12,875 nucleotides of DNA, taken from assembly GCA_003157715.1 (NCBI GenBank), contig PMKK01000140.1, positions 472 through 13,346 of the forward strand, read 5' to 3'. The translations under genes were made by a program, and so were the position numbers. Shown here piece after piece: positions 1 through 6,411 of the stretch. The DNA is from Actinomycetota bacterium (GTDB lineage: Bacteria > Actinomycetota > Thermoleophilia > UBA2241). Every line of letters begins with the position of its first letter. Within the stretch, counting starts at the first letter, position 1. Under the pieces are notes generated by a model that saw nothing but the letters and a program-made list of their open reading frames with translations, was not told the origin of the DNA and did not search any database.

Positions 1-690
1 GCGGTAGTCGAACTTCTCGACGGCACGGATGAGGCCGAGGTTGCCGTCCTGGATGAGGTCGAGGATAGGCATGCCCGTCCTGGCGTAGCGCTTGGCGATC
101 GACACGACGAGGCGCAGGTTGGCCTCGATCAGCTTGCGCTTCGCCTCCATGTCGCGGCGCTCGATGCGCTTGGCCAGCGAGACCTCCTGGACACCGGTGA
201 GCAGCGGCACCCGGGCGATCTCCCTGAAGTACATGCGCACCGGATCGAGGCTCCAGGCGCCGGGGGTGAGGTCGAGCCGGGACGGAGCCTCCTCTCTGCC
301 GGCGCCGTCTGCGGCCTGCCGGTCGGCACCGGTCTGCCGGCCGTTCCCGGTCTGCCGGTCGTCCGCCCCCTGCCGGCCGTCCTGGGCTTCGATCACCTCG
401 ACGCCGAGGTCGTGCAGCGCCAACAGGAAGTCGTCGATCTGACCGGCATCGAGCTCGATCTCCTGCAGCACGTCGTAGATGTGGTCGACGTCGAGGTAGC
501 CCTGCTCGCGACCCTCGAGCATCAGATCGTCGACTTCACCGATGCCCGCCGGGAGCAGCTCGTCGTCGGGCGGGCTCTGGTCGGCCGCCCGGCCGCCGGT
601 CCCCCGCGCGTCGATGCCCCGCGCGTCGTCACCGCGAGCGTCGTTACCGCTTGCGCCGTCGTTTGCCTTCTTGTGAGCCGGCCGGGTCAT
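1..690 (-). CDS. rpoD: Primary sigma factor of RNA polymerase (RpoD/SigA-like), N-terminal part only; gene continues past the left edge
   Basis: Directs RNA polymerase to housekeeping promoters. Only 230 codons are in the window. Residues about 43-101 resemble sigma region 1.1 ([20 protein letters not shown], then GVEVIEA). Residues 105-128 are a repetitive linker. Region 1.2 begins at D149 ([18 protein letters not shown]). Region 2 begins near residue 186 ([20 protein letters not shown], then [20 protein letters not shown]) and is cut by the window edge. Having regions 1.1 and 1.2 with a perfect 2.1/2.2 core argues for a group 1 sigma rather than an alternative one. The ATG at 690 is used here. 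A GTG at 699 is equally possible because it overlaps the stop of a small upstream frame. Neither start has a visible Shine-Dalgarno sequence. The first 40 residues are low-complexity and rich in G, A, D and R. Confidence 0.93.
   Translation of the reverse strand, partial: MTRPAHKKANDGASGNDARGDDARGIDARGTGGRAADQSPPDDELLPAGIGEVDDLMLEGREQGYLDVDHIYDVLQEIELDAGQIDDFLLALHDLGVEVIEAQDGRQGADDRQTGNGRQTGADRQAADGAGREEAPSRLDLTPGAWSLDPVRMYFREIARVPLLTGVQEVSLAKRIERRDMEAKRKLIEANLRLVVSIAKRYARTGMPILDLIQDGNLGLIRAVEKFDYR
307..378 (-). repeat. Four 18-bp in-frame tandem repeats in the sigma factor linker
   Basis: Read on the minus strand, four consecutive 18-bp units encode [18 protein letters not shown] and DRQAAD (residues 105-128). 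They lie between sigma region 1.1 and region 1.2. The period of six codons keeps the frame. This linker is normally variable in length and composition in primary sigma factors, so expansion here would be tolerated. Confidence 0.85.
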
Positions 691-695
691 CCGGG

Positions 696-767
696 TCACG
701 ATGTGGCGGCACTTGGCACGGCTACGGTGGCAGTCTCGGTCTGCGAGGCAGTGGAAGTCAGGTTCAT
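696..767 (-). CDS. Possible 23-codon leader peptide overlapping the sigma factor start
   Basis: An ATG at 767 follows an AAAGGA sequence by about 8 bases. It opens a frame of 23 codons ([23 protein letters not shown]) that ends in TGA at 698-696. That stop overlaps a GTG at 699-697 in the sigma factor frame, giving a GTGA junction like the one between lutA and lutB in this window. The peptide matches no family I know. It would make sense as a translated leader that delivers ribosomes to a sigma gene lacking its own ribosome binding site. It may also be chance. Confidence 0.3.
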   Translation of the reverse strand: MNLTSTASQTETATVAVPSAATS

Positions 768-800
768 GAGCCCGATCCTTTGCTCTGGGTCCAGGCGAAC

Positions 801-870
801 GACTCGAGGCGCAGGCGACGCCCTGGCGCGCCGGCGCTCACCTTCGGCTCGAGTCCTTGCTGCCACTGTA
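801..870 (-). promoter_or_regulatory. Candidate sigma factor promoter and structured 5' leader
   Basis: On the minus strand a -10-like TACAGT lies at 870-865, without a convincing -35 element. Just downstream is an exact 8-bp inverted repeat (CTCGAGTC at 848-855, GACTCGAG at 801-808). It encloses a GC-rich interval that can itself pair (GGCGC with GCGCC, and CAGG with CCTG). A transcript starting near 858 would begin with this structure and reach the small leader frame at 767. The inverted repeat is seen directly; the promoter is inferred. Confidence 0.35.
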
Positions 871-926
871 CCCCGCTTTACGCCGAGAGAGGCGCGATGC
901 GCGGCCAAGGCGAAGGGGAGACGGCG

Positions 927-2588
927 CTACGAGGGCGAGCCGGCTGCGGAAACCGCCTCGGTCTCGAGCGCCACGCCGGCGGTCGCGCCGACGGTCGCGC
1001 CGGCGGTCGCGCCGACGGTGGTGTCCGCACCCGCGCTGGCAACCGCGCCGGCGGTCGCGCCGGCGGTCGTGCCGGCGGTCGCGCCGGGCGAGGCGAGCCA
1101 CTGATCCACGGTGATCGGCCGCTGGCGAAAGAAGGCGGGCGCGACGATCCAGCGAGCCGCCATCACGGCGAGCCCGAGGGCCATGACGCCCACCGAGATG
1201 ACAAACGGCGGCCCGATGCCGAACCATGCCTGCCCCGTGTAGGAGTTGGCCGGGTTCCAGAGGTACTGACCCTCTTTGAAGACGATGAAGGCGAGTCCGG
1301 CGCTGCCCAGCAGCGGCACGACGCCCATGAGCAGCAGGTTGGAGACGCCGCGCAGCAGCCGGCGGCGATAGAAGATCGGGCAGGCGATGCCGCCCAGCGT
1401 GTAGTAGACGGCCACCATGAGTCCGGTGGCGGCGATCGAGTCGCCCAGCACGTTCTGGCTCACGGCCGAGAGCACGACGAACCAGACCAGCGCCAGCGCG
1501 GCGAAGACGATGGACCCGGTCCAGGGCACCTTGAAGCGCGGGTGCACGTGGGTGAAGGCCTTGGGCAGGGCGCCTTTGCTGGCCATCGACAGCGAGATAC
1601 GGCCGAGCGGCATGACGGTCGTCACGATCACTCCGGCGCAGGCCGAGAGCACGGCCAGCACGAGCAGCTTGTCGAACGGCGCGGGCAGGACCTGGGCGCC
1701 GACATAGCTCAGCACGTCGGTCGGGTTGCCGGCCAGAGCCTTGGCCCCGACGAACCCCTGCGCGGCGATCGCCACCACGACGTAGGCGACGACCAGCAGA
1801 AGCGTCGTCACGATGACGCTGCGGCCCGGTCCCTCGTGGCGGTCGACGCTCTCTTCATTGCACATCGCCGCCTGGTCGAAGCCCCAGTACATGAAGACGG
1901 CGAGGGTCACCCCGCCGGCCATCGCCGACGTGCTCGTGAAGGCAAACGGGTTCAGCCAGGCAAGCGACGGGGTCACCGAGCCCGCCGGATGGATGAAGAA
2001 GATCTTGGCCAGTGCCACCACGGCGAAGAGCGCCAGTATGCCGAACTCGCCGATCATGCGCAGGTACTGCACGCGGGCCGAGAGCTCGACGCCGAGCAGC
2101 GTGATCCCGCAGAGGAGCACCACCCAGAGCGCGCCGAGGGCGGTCACTGCCACCTGCGAGCCGGCGGCGCTGCGCCAGCCGAGGAGCAGGAACGTGTACT
2201 GCCCGGTGATGTGGGCGTCGCTGGAGACCACCAGCACGTTGGCGGCGAGGATGATCCAGCCGCCGAAGAACCCGAGCTGAGGTCCCATCGCCTTGGTGAC
2301 CCACGAGAAGGTGTTGCCGCAGTCGGGATCGGCGCGGTTCAGGTAGTACATGGCGACGCCCGTGCAGAACAGGGGCACGAACGAGAGCACCATGATGGCC
2401 GGCGACTGGAACCCGACCGCGAGGGCGATGAAGCCCAGCGTCGCGGCGAGCGAGTAGGCGGGCGCGGCCGAGGCCACGCCGAGGACGACGTTCATCACCG
2501 AGTGCAGGGCTCCGGCCTTGAGGCCCTTGTCGGCGGTCGGCGTGGGGCCGTCGGCGGTCGGCGCCGGGCCGTCGAGGGGCATCGTCAT
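927..2588 (-). CDS. APC-superfamily amino acid permease, 12 predicted membrane helices
   Basis: A 553-residue integral membrane transporter, probably a proton-coupled importer of an amino acid or amine. The substrate cannot be read from the sequence. The ATG at 2588 was chosen because AAGGAG lies about 7 bases upstream and because longer versions add non-membrane, repeat-like sequence. After a short cytoplasmic N-terminus (MTMPLDGPAP) comes the APC helix 1 region (GLKAGALHSVMNVVLGVASA, then APAYSLAATLGF). About twelve hydrophobic segments follow, including GFFGGWIILAANVLVVSSD, VAVTALGALWVVLLCGITLL and VIVTTLLLVVAYVVVAIAAQ, ending with VISVGVMALGLAVMAARWIV. The last 55 or so residues are an ATAG/TVGA repeat tail outside the family core. 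It is read divergently from a TetR gene, which is the likely local regulator. Confidence 0.88.
   Translation of the reverse strand: MTMPLDGPAPTADGPTPTADKGLKAGALHSVMNVVLGVASAAPAYSLAATLGFIALAVGFQSPAIMVLSFVPLFCTGVAMYYLNRADPDCGNTFSWVTKAMGPQLGFFGGWIILAANVLVVSSDAHITGQYTFLLLGWRSAAGSQVAVTALGALWVVLLCGITLLGVELSARVQYLRMIGEFGILALFAVVALAKIFFIHPAGSVTPSLAWLNPFAFTSTSAMAGGVTLAVFMYWGFDQAAMCNEESVDRHEGPGRSVIVTTLLLVVAYVVVAIAAQGFVGAKALAGNPTDVLSYVGAQVLPAPFDKLLVLAVLSACAGVIVTTVMPLGRISLSMASKGALPKAFTHVHPRFKVPWTGSIVFAALALVWFVVLSAVSQNVLGDSIAATGLMVAVYYTLGGIACPIFYRRRLLRGVSNLLLMGVVPLLGSAGLAFIVFKEGQYLWNPANSYTGQAWFGIGPPFVISVGVMALGLAVMAARWIVAPAFFRQRPITVDQWLASPGATAGTTAGATAGAVASAGADTTVGATAGATVGATAGVALETEAVSAAGSPS
971..1089 (-). 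repeat. 12-bp repeat array encoding the permease C-terminal tail
   Basis: Degenerate 12-bp units (GCGCCGGCGGTC and GCGCCGACGGTC on the plus strand) are repeated in two blocks, interrupted near 1015-1045. They encode a four-residue periodic ATAG/TVGA tail after the last transmembrane helix. Because the period is four codons, a gain or loss of units leaves the stop at 927-929 in frame. Confidence 0.85.
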
Positions 2589-2636
2589 GAGCGTCTCCTT
2601 CGGTTCGATCTCGCGGCGACAGGGCGCGCGACGAAG

Positions 2637-2683
2637 ATTAATCCGTCTGGACGAATCATACGACATTCTTTCAGCTACAATGG
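2637..2683. promoter_or_regulatory. Divergent promoter region with candidate TetR operator
   Basis: The two start codons are 124 bases apart. On the minus strand TATGAT (2660-2655) is a good -10 for the permease; a weak -35, CCATTG, lies 17 bases upstream. On the plus strand TACAAT (2676-2681) is a good -10 for the regulator, without a clear -35. An imperfect palindrome spans 2639-2658, with core CGTC-TG-GACG at 2644-2653 and partly matching AT-rich flanks. It overlaps the minus-strand -10 and lies in the spacer or -35 zone of the plus-strand promoter. Its size and position fit an operator of the adjacent TetR protein. Binding is inferred. Confidence 0.5.
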
Positions 2684-2712
2684 CCGATGACAAGCGGCGG
2701 GAGGGGGCGACC

Positions 2713-3468
2713 GTGGAAAGACAGGCCAGGCTCACGACACACGGCGGGAAGCGCGGCGGCACGACGTCGGACGCCGCGACGTCGGACGGCGCGACGCCGG
2801 ACGCCGTGTCGTCGGACACCGCGCAGCCGGGCCGCAGACGCTACCGGCAGAGCTCGCAGGCGCCGGGCGAGCTGTCTGAAGCAGCGGCCAACCTCGTGCG
2901 GGCGGCGCGCGCGATCGTCGTGCGCGACGGTCTGCGCGGTTTGACCCTCGACGCGATCGCCGCTGAAGCCGGCGAGTACCGGGCCGCGGTGCGCTACTAC
3001 TTCGGCACCAAGCGCAATCTGATCGCCGCCCTCGTCTCGTCGCTCACCCCGCAGGCCGTCGCCGACGAGGTCGCCGGGGTCGCGGAGCGGCTGCCGGCCG
3101 GCAACGAGCGAGTGCGCGCCCAGGTGAGCGGCTGGCAGACGCTCGTCGACGACCGCGAGGCGGCGCAGGCGCTGTTCGAGGTCTTTCCGCTGGTGGTGCG
3201 TGACCGCGAGCTGCGCGAGCGGGTGGCCGGTCTGTATCGCCACTACCGCGAGCTCGACGTGCGGGTCTTCGGCGGCGAGCCGCAGCCCGAGCGCGAGCGG
3301 CTGGCAGCCCTGGCGGCGCTGCTCGTCGCGGCCATCGACGGCCTCTCGCTGCAGACCCTCCTGGCACCCGACGAGGTCGACGTCGATCTCTGTTTCGAGG
3401 AGCTGTCCGGCATGCTGGCCGGCCGTCTCGAGGCGCTGCGCGGGTCGGGGGAGAGCCGGCTGCCGTAG
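2713..3468 (+). CDS. TetR-family transcriptional regulator
   Basis: A DNA-binding repressor-type protein of 251 residues from the GTG at 2713. This start has a GGAGGGGG ribosome binding site about 6 bases upstream and lies downstream of the -10 at 2676-2681. An ATG at 2680 would add 11 residues but has no ribosome binding site and overlaps that -10. Residues 1-55 are a low-complexity basic extension. The TetR helix-turn-helix follows at about 58-108 (RGLTLDAIAAEAGEYRAAVR, then YYFGTKRNLIAALV), with the typical YYFxxKxxL motif. The C-terminal ligand/dimer domain (about 110-251) is variable, as usual in the family. The divergent permease is the likely target, so the ligand may be the transported compound. 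The protein is longer than the usual 190-220 residues because of its N-terminal extension. Confidence 0.88.
   Translation: MERQARLTTHGGKRGGTTSDAATSDGATPDAVSSDTAQPGRRRYRQSSQAPGELSEAAANLVRAARAIVVRDGLRGLTLDAIAAEAGEYRAAVRYYFGTKRNLIAALVSSLTPQAVADEVAGVAERLPAGNERVRAQVSGWQTLVDDREAAQALFEVFPLVVRDRELRERVAGLYRHYRELDVRVFGGEPQPERERLAALAALLVAAIDGLSLQTLLAPDEVDVDLCFEELSGMLAGRLEALRGSGESRLP
2764..2823 (+). repeat. Four 15-bp in-frame repeats in the TetR N-terminal extension
   Basis: Four 15-bp units of the form ACGTCGGACGCCGCG lie head to tail and encode TSDAA, TSDGA, TPDAV and SSDTA. They sit before the helix-turn-helix domain, in a segment most TetR proteins lack. The period of five codons preserves the frame. 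Confidence 0.85.
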
Positions 3469-3478
3469 CTCGCGCGCC

Positions 3479-3497
3479 GACGCCGGGCGCCCGCGTC
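3479..3497 (+). terminator. Weak hairpin after the TetR gene
   Basis: GACGC at 3479-3483 pairs with GCGTC at 3493-3497, enclosing a further CGGGCGCCCG-type palindrome, 11 bases after the tetR stop. No T-tract follows. It could be an actinobacterial-type terminator without a U tail, but in sequence this GC-rich it may be chance. Confidence 0.25.
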
Positions 3498-3537
3498 TAC
3501 GGCGACCGGCAACCCTCGCGGCCTTCAGGGTTTGCGG

Positions 3538-3543
3538 TAGGAT
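3538..3543 (+). promoter_or_regulatory. Possible -10 element for the acyltransferase run
   Basis: TAGGAT lies 72 bases before the GTG at 3616, in the 147-base gap after tetR. It is a common actinobacterial -10 variant, but no -35 hexamer is visible at 16-19 bases. It marks the only AT-richer spot in the gap that resembles a promoter. Confidence 0.22.
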
Positions 3544-3615
3544 GCCCCGTGCGGACCCCGTGGCCTGTGAGGCATCCGCATCCGCGATCAGTGAGACAAG
3601 AAAAGCGAGGCACGA

Positions 3616-4266
3616 GTGGACCACGACGCCTACATCTCCGACCTGTCGAGCGGCTCGTTCATCGCTCGCGACTTCGTCCATGGGGCCGGCTTCGAGCACG
3701 GCCTGCAGTGCATCATCGATCCCGATGTGGTGGTCGGCGACGACGTGAGACTCGGCCACCGCGTGCACCTCGCCTCGGGCACGCGCGTCCTGAACGACGT
3801 CGAGATCGCCGACGACTGCGTGACGACCGGCGTCGCGCTGCTGGGCAATCATGTGCGCGTGCGCACCGGCTCGTGTATCTCGAAGTCGGTCATCGTCGAC
3901 GACTGGTGTTTCGTGGCGGCCGGCATCATGAGCTCGCACACCAAGAACGTCGACCACGGCCGTCCGCGCGCTCCCAAGCGCCAGCTCATCACGCGTTTCG
4001 GTTACGGCTCGATCATCGGCAGCCGCACCAACACGAGCGCCGGGATCACGATCGCGCCGGGCTCTACGGTCGGCTACGGCTCGGCCGTCGTCTTCGATCT
4101 CGACACGCCGCACGGCATCTACTACAACAATCCCAACCCCTGGGCGACCCTTCAGTCTGTGCTCCCGCCCGACAACCCGTTCTACATCGAGATCCCCGCC
4201 GACTACGTGCCGCACGAGTTCGACGGGGAGTTGCTGCGCAAGTATCTGCCGCACGCGCGTCCCTGA
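3616..4266 (+). CDS. Left-handed beta-helix (hexapeptide repeat) acyltransferase-like protein
   Basis: A 216-residue protein built mainly of hexapeptide-repeat turns ([LIV]-G-x4). Examples are IIDPDVVVGDDVRLGHRVHL, GTRVLNDVEIADDC, GNHVRVRTGSCISKSVIVDD and a second block ITIAPGSTVGYGSAVVF. A loop near residues 108-125 (SSHTKNVDHGRPRAPKRQ) interrupts the helix. A non-repeat C-terminal part (about 175-216, rich in P, N and Y) follows. Proteins of this fold usually transfer acetyl or acyl groups from CoA or ACP to sugars or amino sugars as trimers. The donor and acceptor here are unknown. The GTG start has GAGG five bases upstream. It lies 42 bases before the LpxD-like gene, so the two beta-helix proteins are probably co-transcribed and may modify the same envelope or exported sugar. 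Confidence 0.75.
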   Translation: MDHDAYISDLSSGSFIARDFVHGAGFEHGLQCIIDPDVVVGDDVRLGHRVHLASGTRVLNDVEIADDCVTTGVALLGNHVRVRTGSCISKSVIVDDWCFVAAGIMSSHTKNVDHGRPRAPKRQLITRFGYGSIIGSRTNTSAGITIAPGSTVGYGSAVVFDLDTPHGIYYNNPNPWATLQSVLPPDNPFYIEIPADYVPHEFDGELLRKYLPHARP

Positions 4267-4308
4267 CCGGCGCGGGTCGGTGTCACGCCGTCGGGGACGA
4301 GGGGGCCG

Positions 4309-5301
4309 ATGATGCAGACGACCATGGTGGCCGACGTCGTTGCCTATCTGCGCGAGCTCGGCGTGGTCCGGCAGGTGATCGGCGCCGGGCTGCCGGCGGA
4401 CAGTGGCGCGCCCGAGAGCGCGGCGGCGGTGCCGGCCACGGCCGCGTCCCTCAGCGCCGTCGCCACCGACGCTGACGCCGGAGCCGGTGATCTCGCCTGG
4501 TCCAAGCGCCCGGGAGCCGTGGCGGGCTTCAGGGGCTCGCTGCTGATCTGTTCGTCCGAGGCGGCCGGGGAGCTCGCCGCCCCACCTCTCGACACCGCCC
4601 CCCTCGCCGACACCGCCTCCCTCGCCGAGACCGGCCGCGTCGCCGAGACCGCCGCCCTCGCCGGTACCGGCCGCCTGGCGATCGTCTGCGACCGTCCCCG
4701 GCTGGCCATGGCGCTCGTCGTCGGCCGGTTCTTCGCGCACCTGGCCGCCGACCGGCCGCCCGCCTACGCCGACCCCGCGACCGCCGACCTCGTCGACGAG
4801 ATGCGCGCCTGGGTCAAGAACGCCGTCGTGGGCCGCGGTCTGGGTATCGAGCCGCTGGCGACGATCGGCTGTTCGGGCATGGGGTACGAGCGCGACGACC
4901 AGGGGCGTCTCGTGCCCTTCCCGCAGCTCGGCCGCGTGGTGGTCGAAGACGACGTGCACGTCGCCGCTCAGGCGATGATCCAGCGTGGCGCCATCGGCGA
5001 CACCGTCGTGCGGCGTGGGGCCAAGATCGGTCCGCACGCCAACGTCGGGCACAACGTCGTGGTGGGCGAGGACGTCCTCATCGCCGGTCACGCACAGATT
5101 GGTGGCGGGGCCCGGCTGGGCAGAGGCGTGACTGTCTGGCAGAGCGCGGCCATCGCCAACGGGGTCACGGTCGGGGAGGGCGCCGTGATCGGCATGGGCG
5201 CCATGATCCGCGCCGACGTGGGGGCCGGCGAGGTCTGGGTGGGCAACCCGGGCCGCAGGCTGCGCGGTGACACGCGGCCTTCGAGAAAGGACGGCACATG
5301 A
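4309..5301 (+). CDS. LpxD-like N-acyltransferase (left-handed beta-helix)
   Basis: A 330-residue relative of UDP-3-O-acylglucosamine N-acyltransferase. The beta-helix part (about 205-315) carries LpxD signatures: PFPQLGRVVVEDDVHVAAQA, QRGAIGDTVVRRGAKIG, then VGHNVVVGEDVLIAGHAQIG. H248 in VGHNV aligns with the catalytic base region of LpxD. The N-terminal part resembles the LpxD substrate domain (SKRPGAVAGFRGSLLICSSE, then RLAIVCDRPRLAMALVVGRF) but is split by a repeat insertion. The C-terminal helical tail of classical LpxD is missing, and the second conserved His of LpxD (the GHMEI segment) seems absent. No other lipid A genes are nearby, so a role in another acylated amino sugar is more likely than LPS. 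ATG 4309 and ATG 4312 both follow GAGGGGG; the second is better spaced. The stop overlaps the next start (ATGA). Confidence 0.8.
   Translation: MMQTTMVADVVAYLRELGVVRQVIGAGLPADSGAPESAAAVPATAASLSAVATDADAGAGDLAWSKRPGAVAGFRGSLLICSSEAAGELAAPPLDTAPLADTASLAETGRVAETAALAGTGRLAIVCDRPRLAMALVVGRFFAHLAADRPPAYADPATADLVDEMRAWVKNAVVGRGLGIEPLATIGCSGMGYERDDQGRLVPFPQLGRVVVEDDVHVAAQAMIQRGAIGDTVVRRGAKIGPHANVGHNVVVGEDVLIAGHAQIGGGARLGRGVTVWQSAAIANGVTVGEGAVIGMGAMIRADVGAGEVWVGNPGRRLRGDTRPSRKDGT
4588..4674 (+). repeat. 18-bp in-frame repeats inside the LpxD-like gene
   Basis: A 15-bp unit and four 18-bp units (for example CTCGCCGACACCGCCTCC) run head to tail, encoding LDTAP, LADTAS, LAETGR, VAETAA and LAGTGR. They fall inside the N-terminal domain, between LLICSSEA and RLAIVCDRPRLA, where ordinary LpxD proteins have a short loop. 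Confidence 0.85.
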
Positions 5302-6335
5302 CTGGACACGCGACCGCCGCCGAGCTCAGGGAGAGTCGGGGCCGCGGCTGCCTGCTGGGCCTCGCGATCGGCGACGCGCTGGGCGCGCCGGTCGAGTTCA
5401 GCACGCGTGCTCAGATCGTCGCGCAGTACGGGCCCGCGGGAATCCAGGAGCTGGCGCCGCGCGCCGGCCAGCCCGCCGGCGTCTACACCGACGACGGCCA
5501 GATGTCGGTGGCCACCGCCCGCGGAGTGCTCGACTGGCAAGCCGCCACGGGTTGGTCGGCGCGGGCCGCCAGCGCGCCCGACCTCGATGCGCTGGCGCTG
5601 GCGGTCTGGGCGCGGTACGTCGAGTGGTCACGCTCGCCCGGATGTCCGCTCGGCAGTCCCGGGGCGCAGGTGATGGCCGCCATCAAGGGCGGCGTGCCGC
5701 TGACGCTCCAGCACCCGGTCAATGCGTGGGGCAAGGGGTGCGGCGGAGTGATGCGCGTCGCGCCGCTCGGCCTGATCGGCCTCGGCCGGTGGGCCTTCGA
5801 AGCGGGAGCACGCTGCGCGACGCTGACTCACCGTCACCCCACGAGCGACACGGCGGCCGGCTTTCTGGCGCAGCTCGTCGATCACCTGCTGGCCGGAGCG
5901 CCGCTCACCGACGCGATGGCTCGTGCCCGCGGGGCGCTGGTGGGCTGGCCCGGCCACGAGGAGACGCTTGACGCCGTCGATGCGGCGGTCCGTCTGGCCG
6001 CCTCGCCGGCCGACGTCTACGAGGCCGTCGGTCAGATCGGCCACGTCGGCACCGAGGAGCCGTCGGAGCACGGCAAGGGCTGGGTCGCCGAGGAGACGGT
6101 GGGCATCGCCTTGTACTGCGCGCTGCGGTTTCGGGGCGACTACGCCGGCGCCGTGCGGGCGGCGGTCAATATCAGCGGCGACAGCGACTCGACCGGCGCG
6201 GTGACGGGCGCCATCGTCGGCGCGGCGGGCGGCGCCGAGGCCATTCCCTCAGCCTGGAGAGAACAGGTCGCCGACAGCGGGCTGCTGCGTGAGCTCGGCC
6301 GGCGCCTGGCGGCCGTCGCGGTCTGCCACCTCTGA
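5298..6335 (+). CDS. ADP-ribosylglycohydrolase family protein (DraG/ARH type)
   Basis: A 345-residue hydrolase of the family that removes ADP-ribose from modified proteins or small molecules using a binuclear Mg/Mn centre. Family motifs are in the expected order. [18 protein letters not shown] is near residues 17-34 (D26). YTDDGQMS has T64, D65 and D66 as likely metal ligands. [19 protein letters not shown] lies in the middle, and the C-terminal [17 protein letters not shown] has D295, D297, S298 and T299 completing the metal site. It is full length for the family and all metal ligands look intact. The ATG at 5298 overlaps the stop of the LpxD-like gene (ATGA), and an AAAGG sequence lies upstream, so translation is probably coupled. 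The substrate is unknown. No ADP-ribosyltransferase or nitrogenase gene lies in the window, so a DraG-like role in nitrogen fixation is not supported. Confidence 0.88.
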   Translation: MTGHATAAELRESRGRGCLLGLAIGDALGAPVEFSTRAQIVAQYGPAGIQELAPRAGQPAGVYTDDGQMSVATARGVLDWQAATGWSARAASAPDLDALALAVWARYVEWSRSPGCPLGSPGAQVMAAIKGGVPLTLQHPVNAWGKGCGGVMRVAPLGLIGLGRWAFEAGARCATLTHRHPTSDTAAGFLAQLVDHLLAGAPLTDAMARARGALVGWPGHEETLDAVDAAVRLAASPADVYEAVGQIGHVGTEEPSEHGKGWVAEETVGIALYCALRFRGDYAGAVRAAVNISGDSDSTGAVTGAIVGAAGGAEAIPSAWREQVADSGLLRELGRRLAAVAVCHL

Positions 6336-6411
6336 TAGCATTGAGCGCCGGCCGCCGCCAGAGGCCTGGCGCGACCGCCCGCTCGTCGTTTGCCCACCAG
6401 GAGGATCGCCC

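Noticed and set aside
651..2690. A 679-codon plus-strand open frame opposite the permease
   Set aside because: The product is hydrophilic and rich in H, R, G, E and D, typical of an antisense shadow of a membrane protein gene. The minus strand gives a coherent 12-helix transporter.
2518..2712. Longer TetR start at 2518 or 2680
   Set aside because: The 2518 start would run through the divergent permease start and both promoters. The 2680 ATG overlaps the -10 and lacks a ribosome binding site, whereas GTG 2713 has a strong one.
2671..5091. An 806-codon minus-strand open frame opposite tetR and both acyltransferase genes
   Set aside because: Its translation is low-complexity (H, R, G, D, V) with no recognisable domain, while the opposite strand encodes three clear families. 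Such antisense frames are expected where third positions are nearly always G or C.
4309..5301. Calling this gene lpxD outright
   Set aside because: The missing C-terminal helices, the apparent loss of the second conserved His, and the absence of neighbouring lipid A genes make an LPS role doubtful. I left the symbol empty.
5298..6335. DraG nitrogenase-reactivating enzyme
   Set aside because: The fold and metal motifs fit the wider family, but no nif or draT gene is present. The specific nitrogenase role is not supported.
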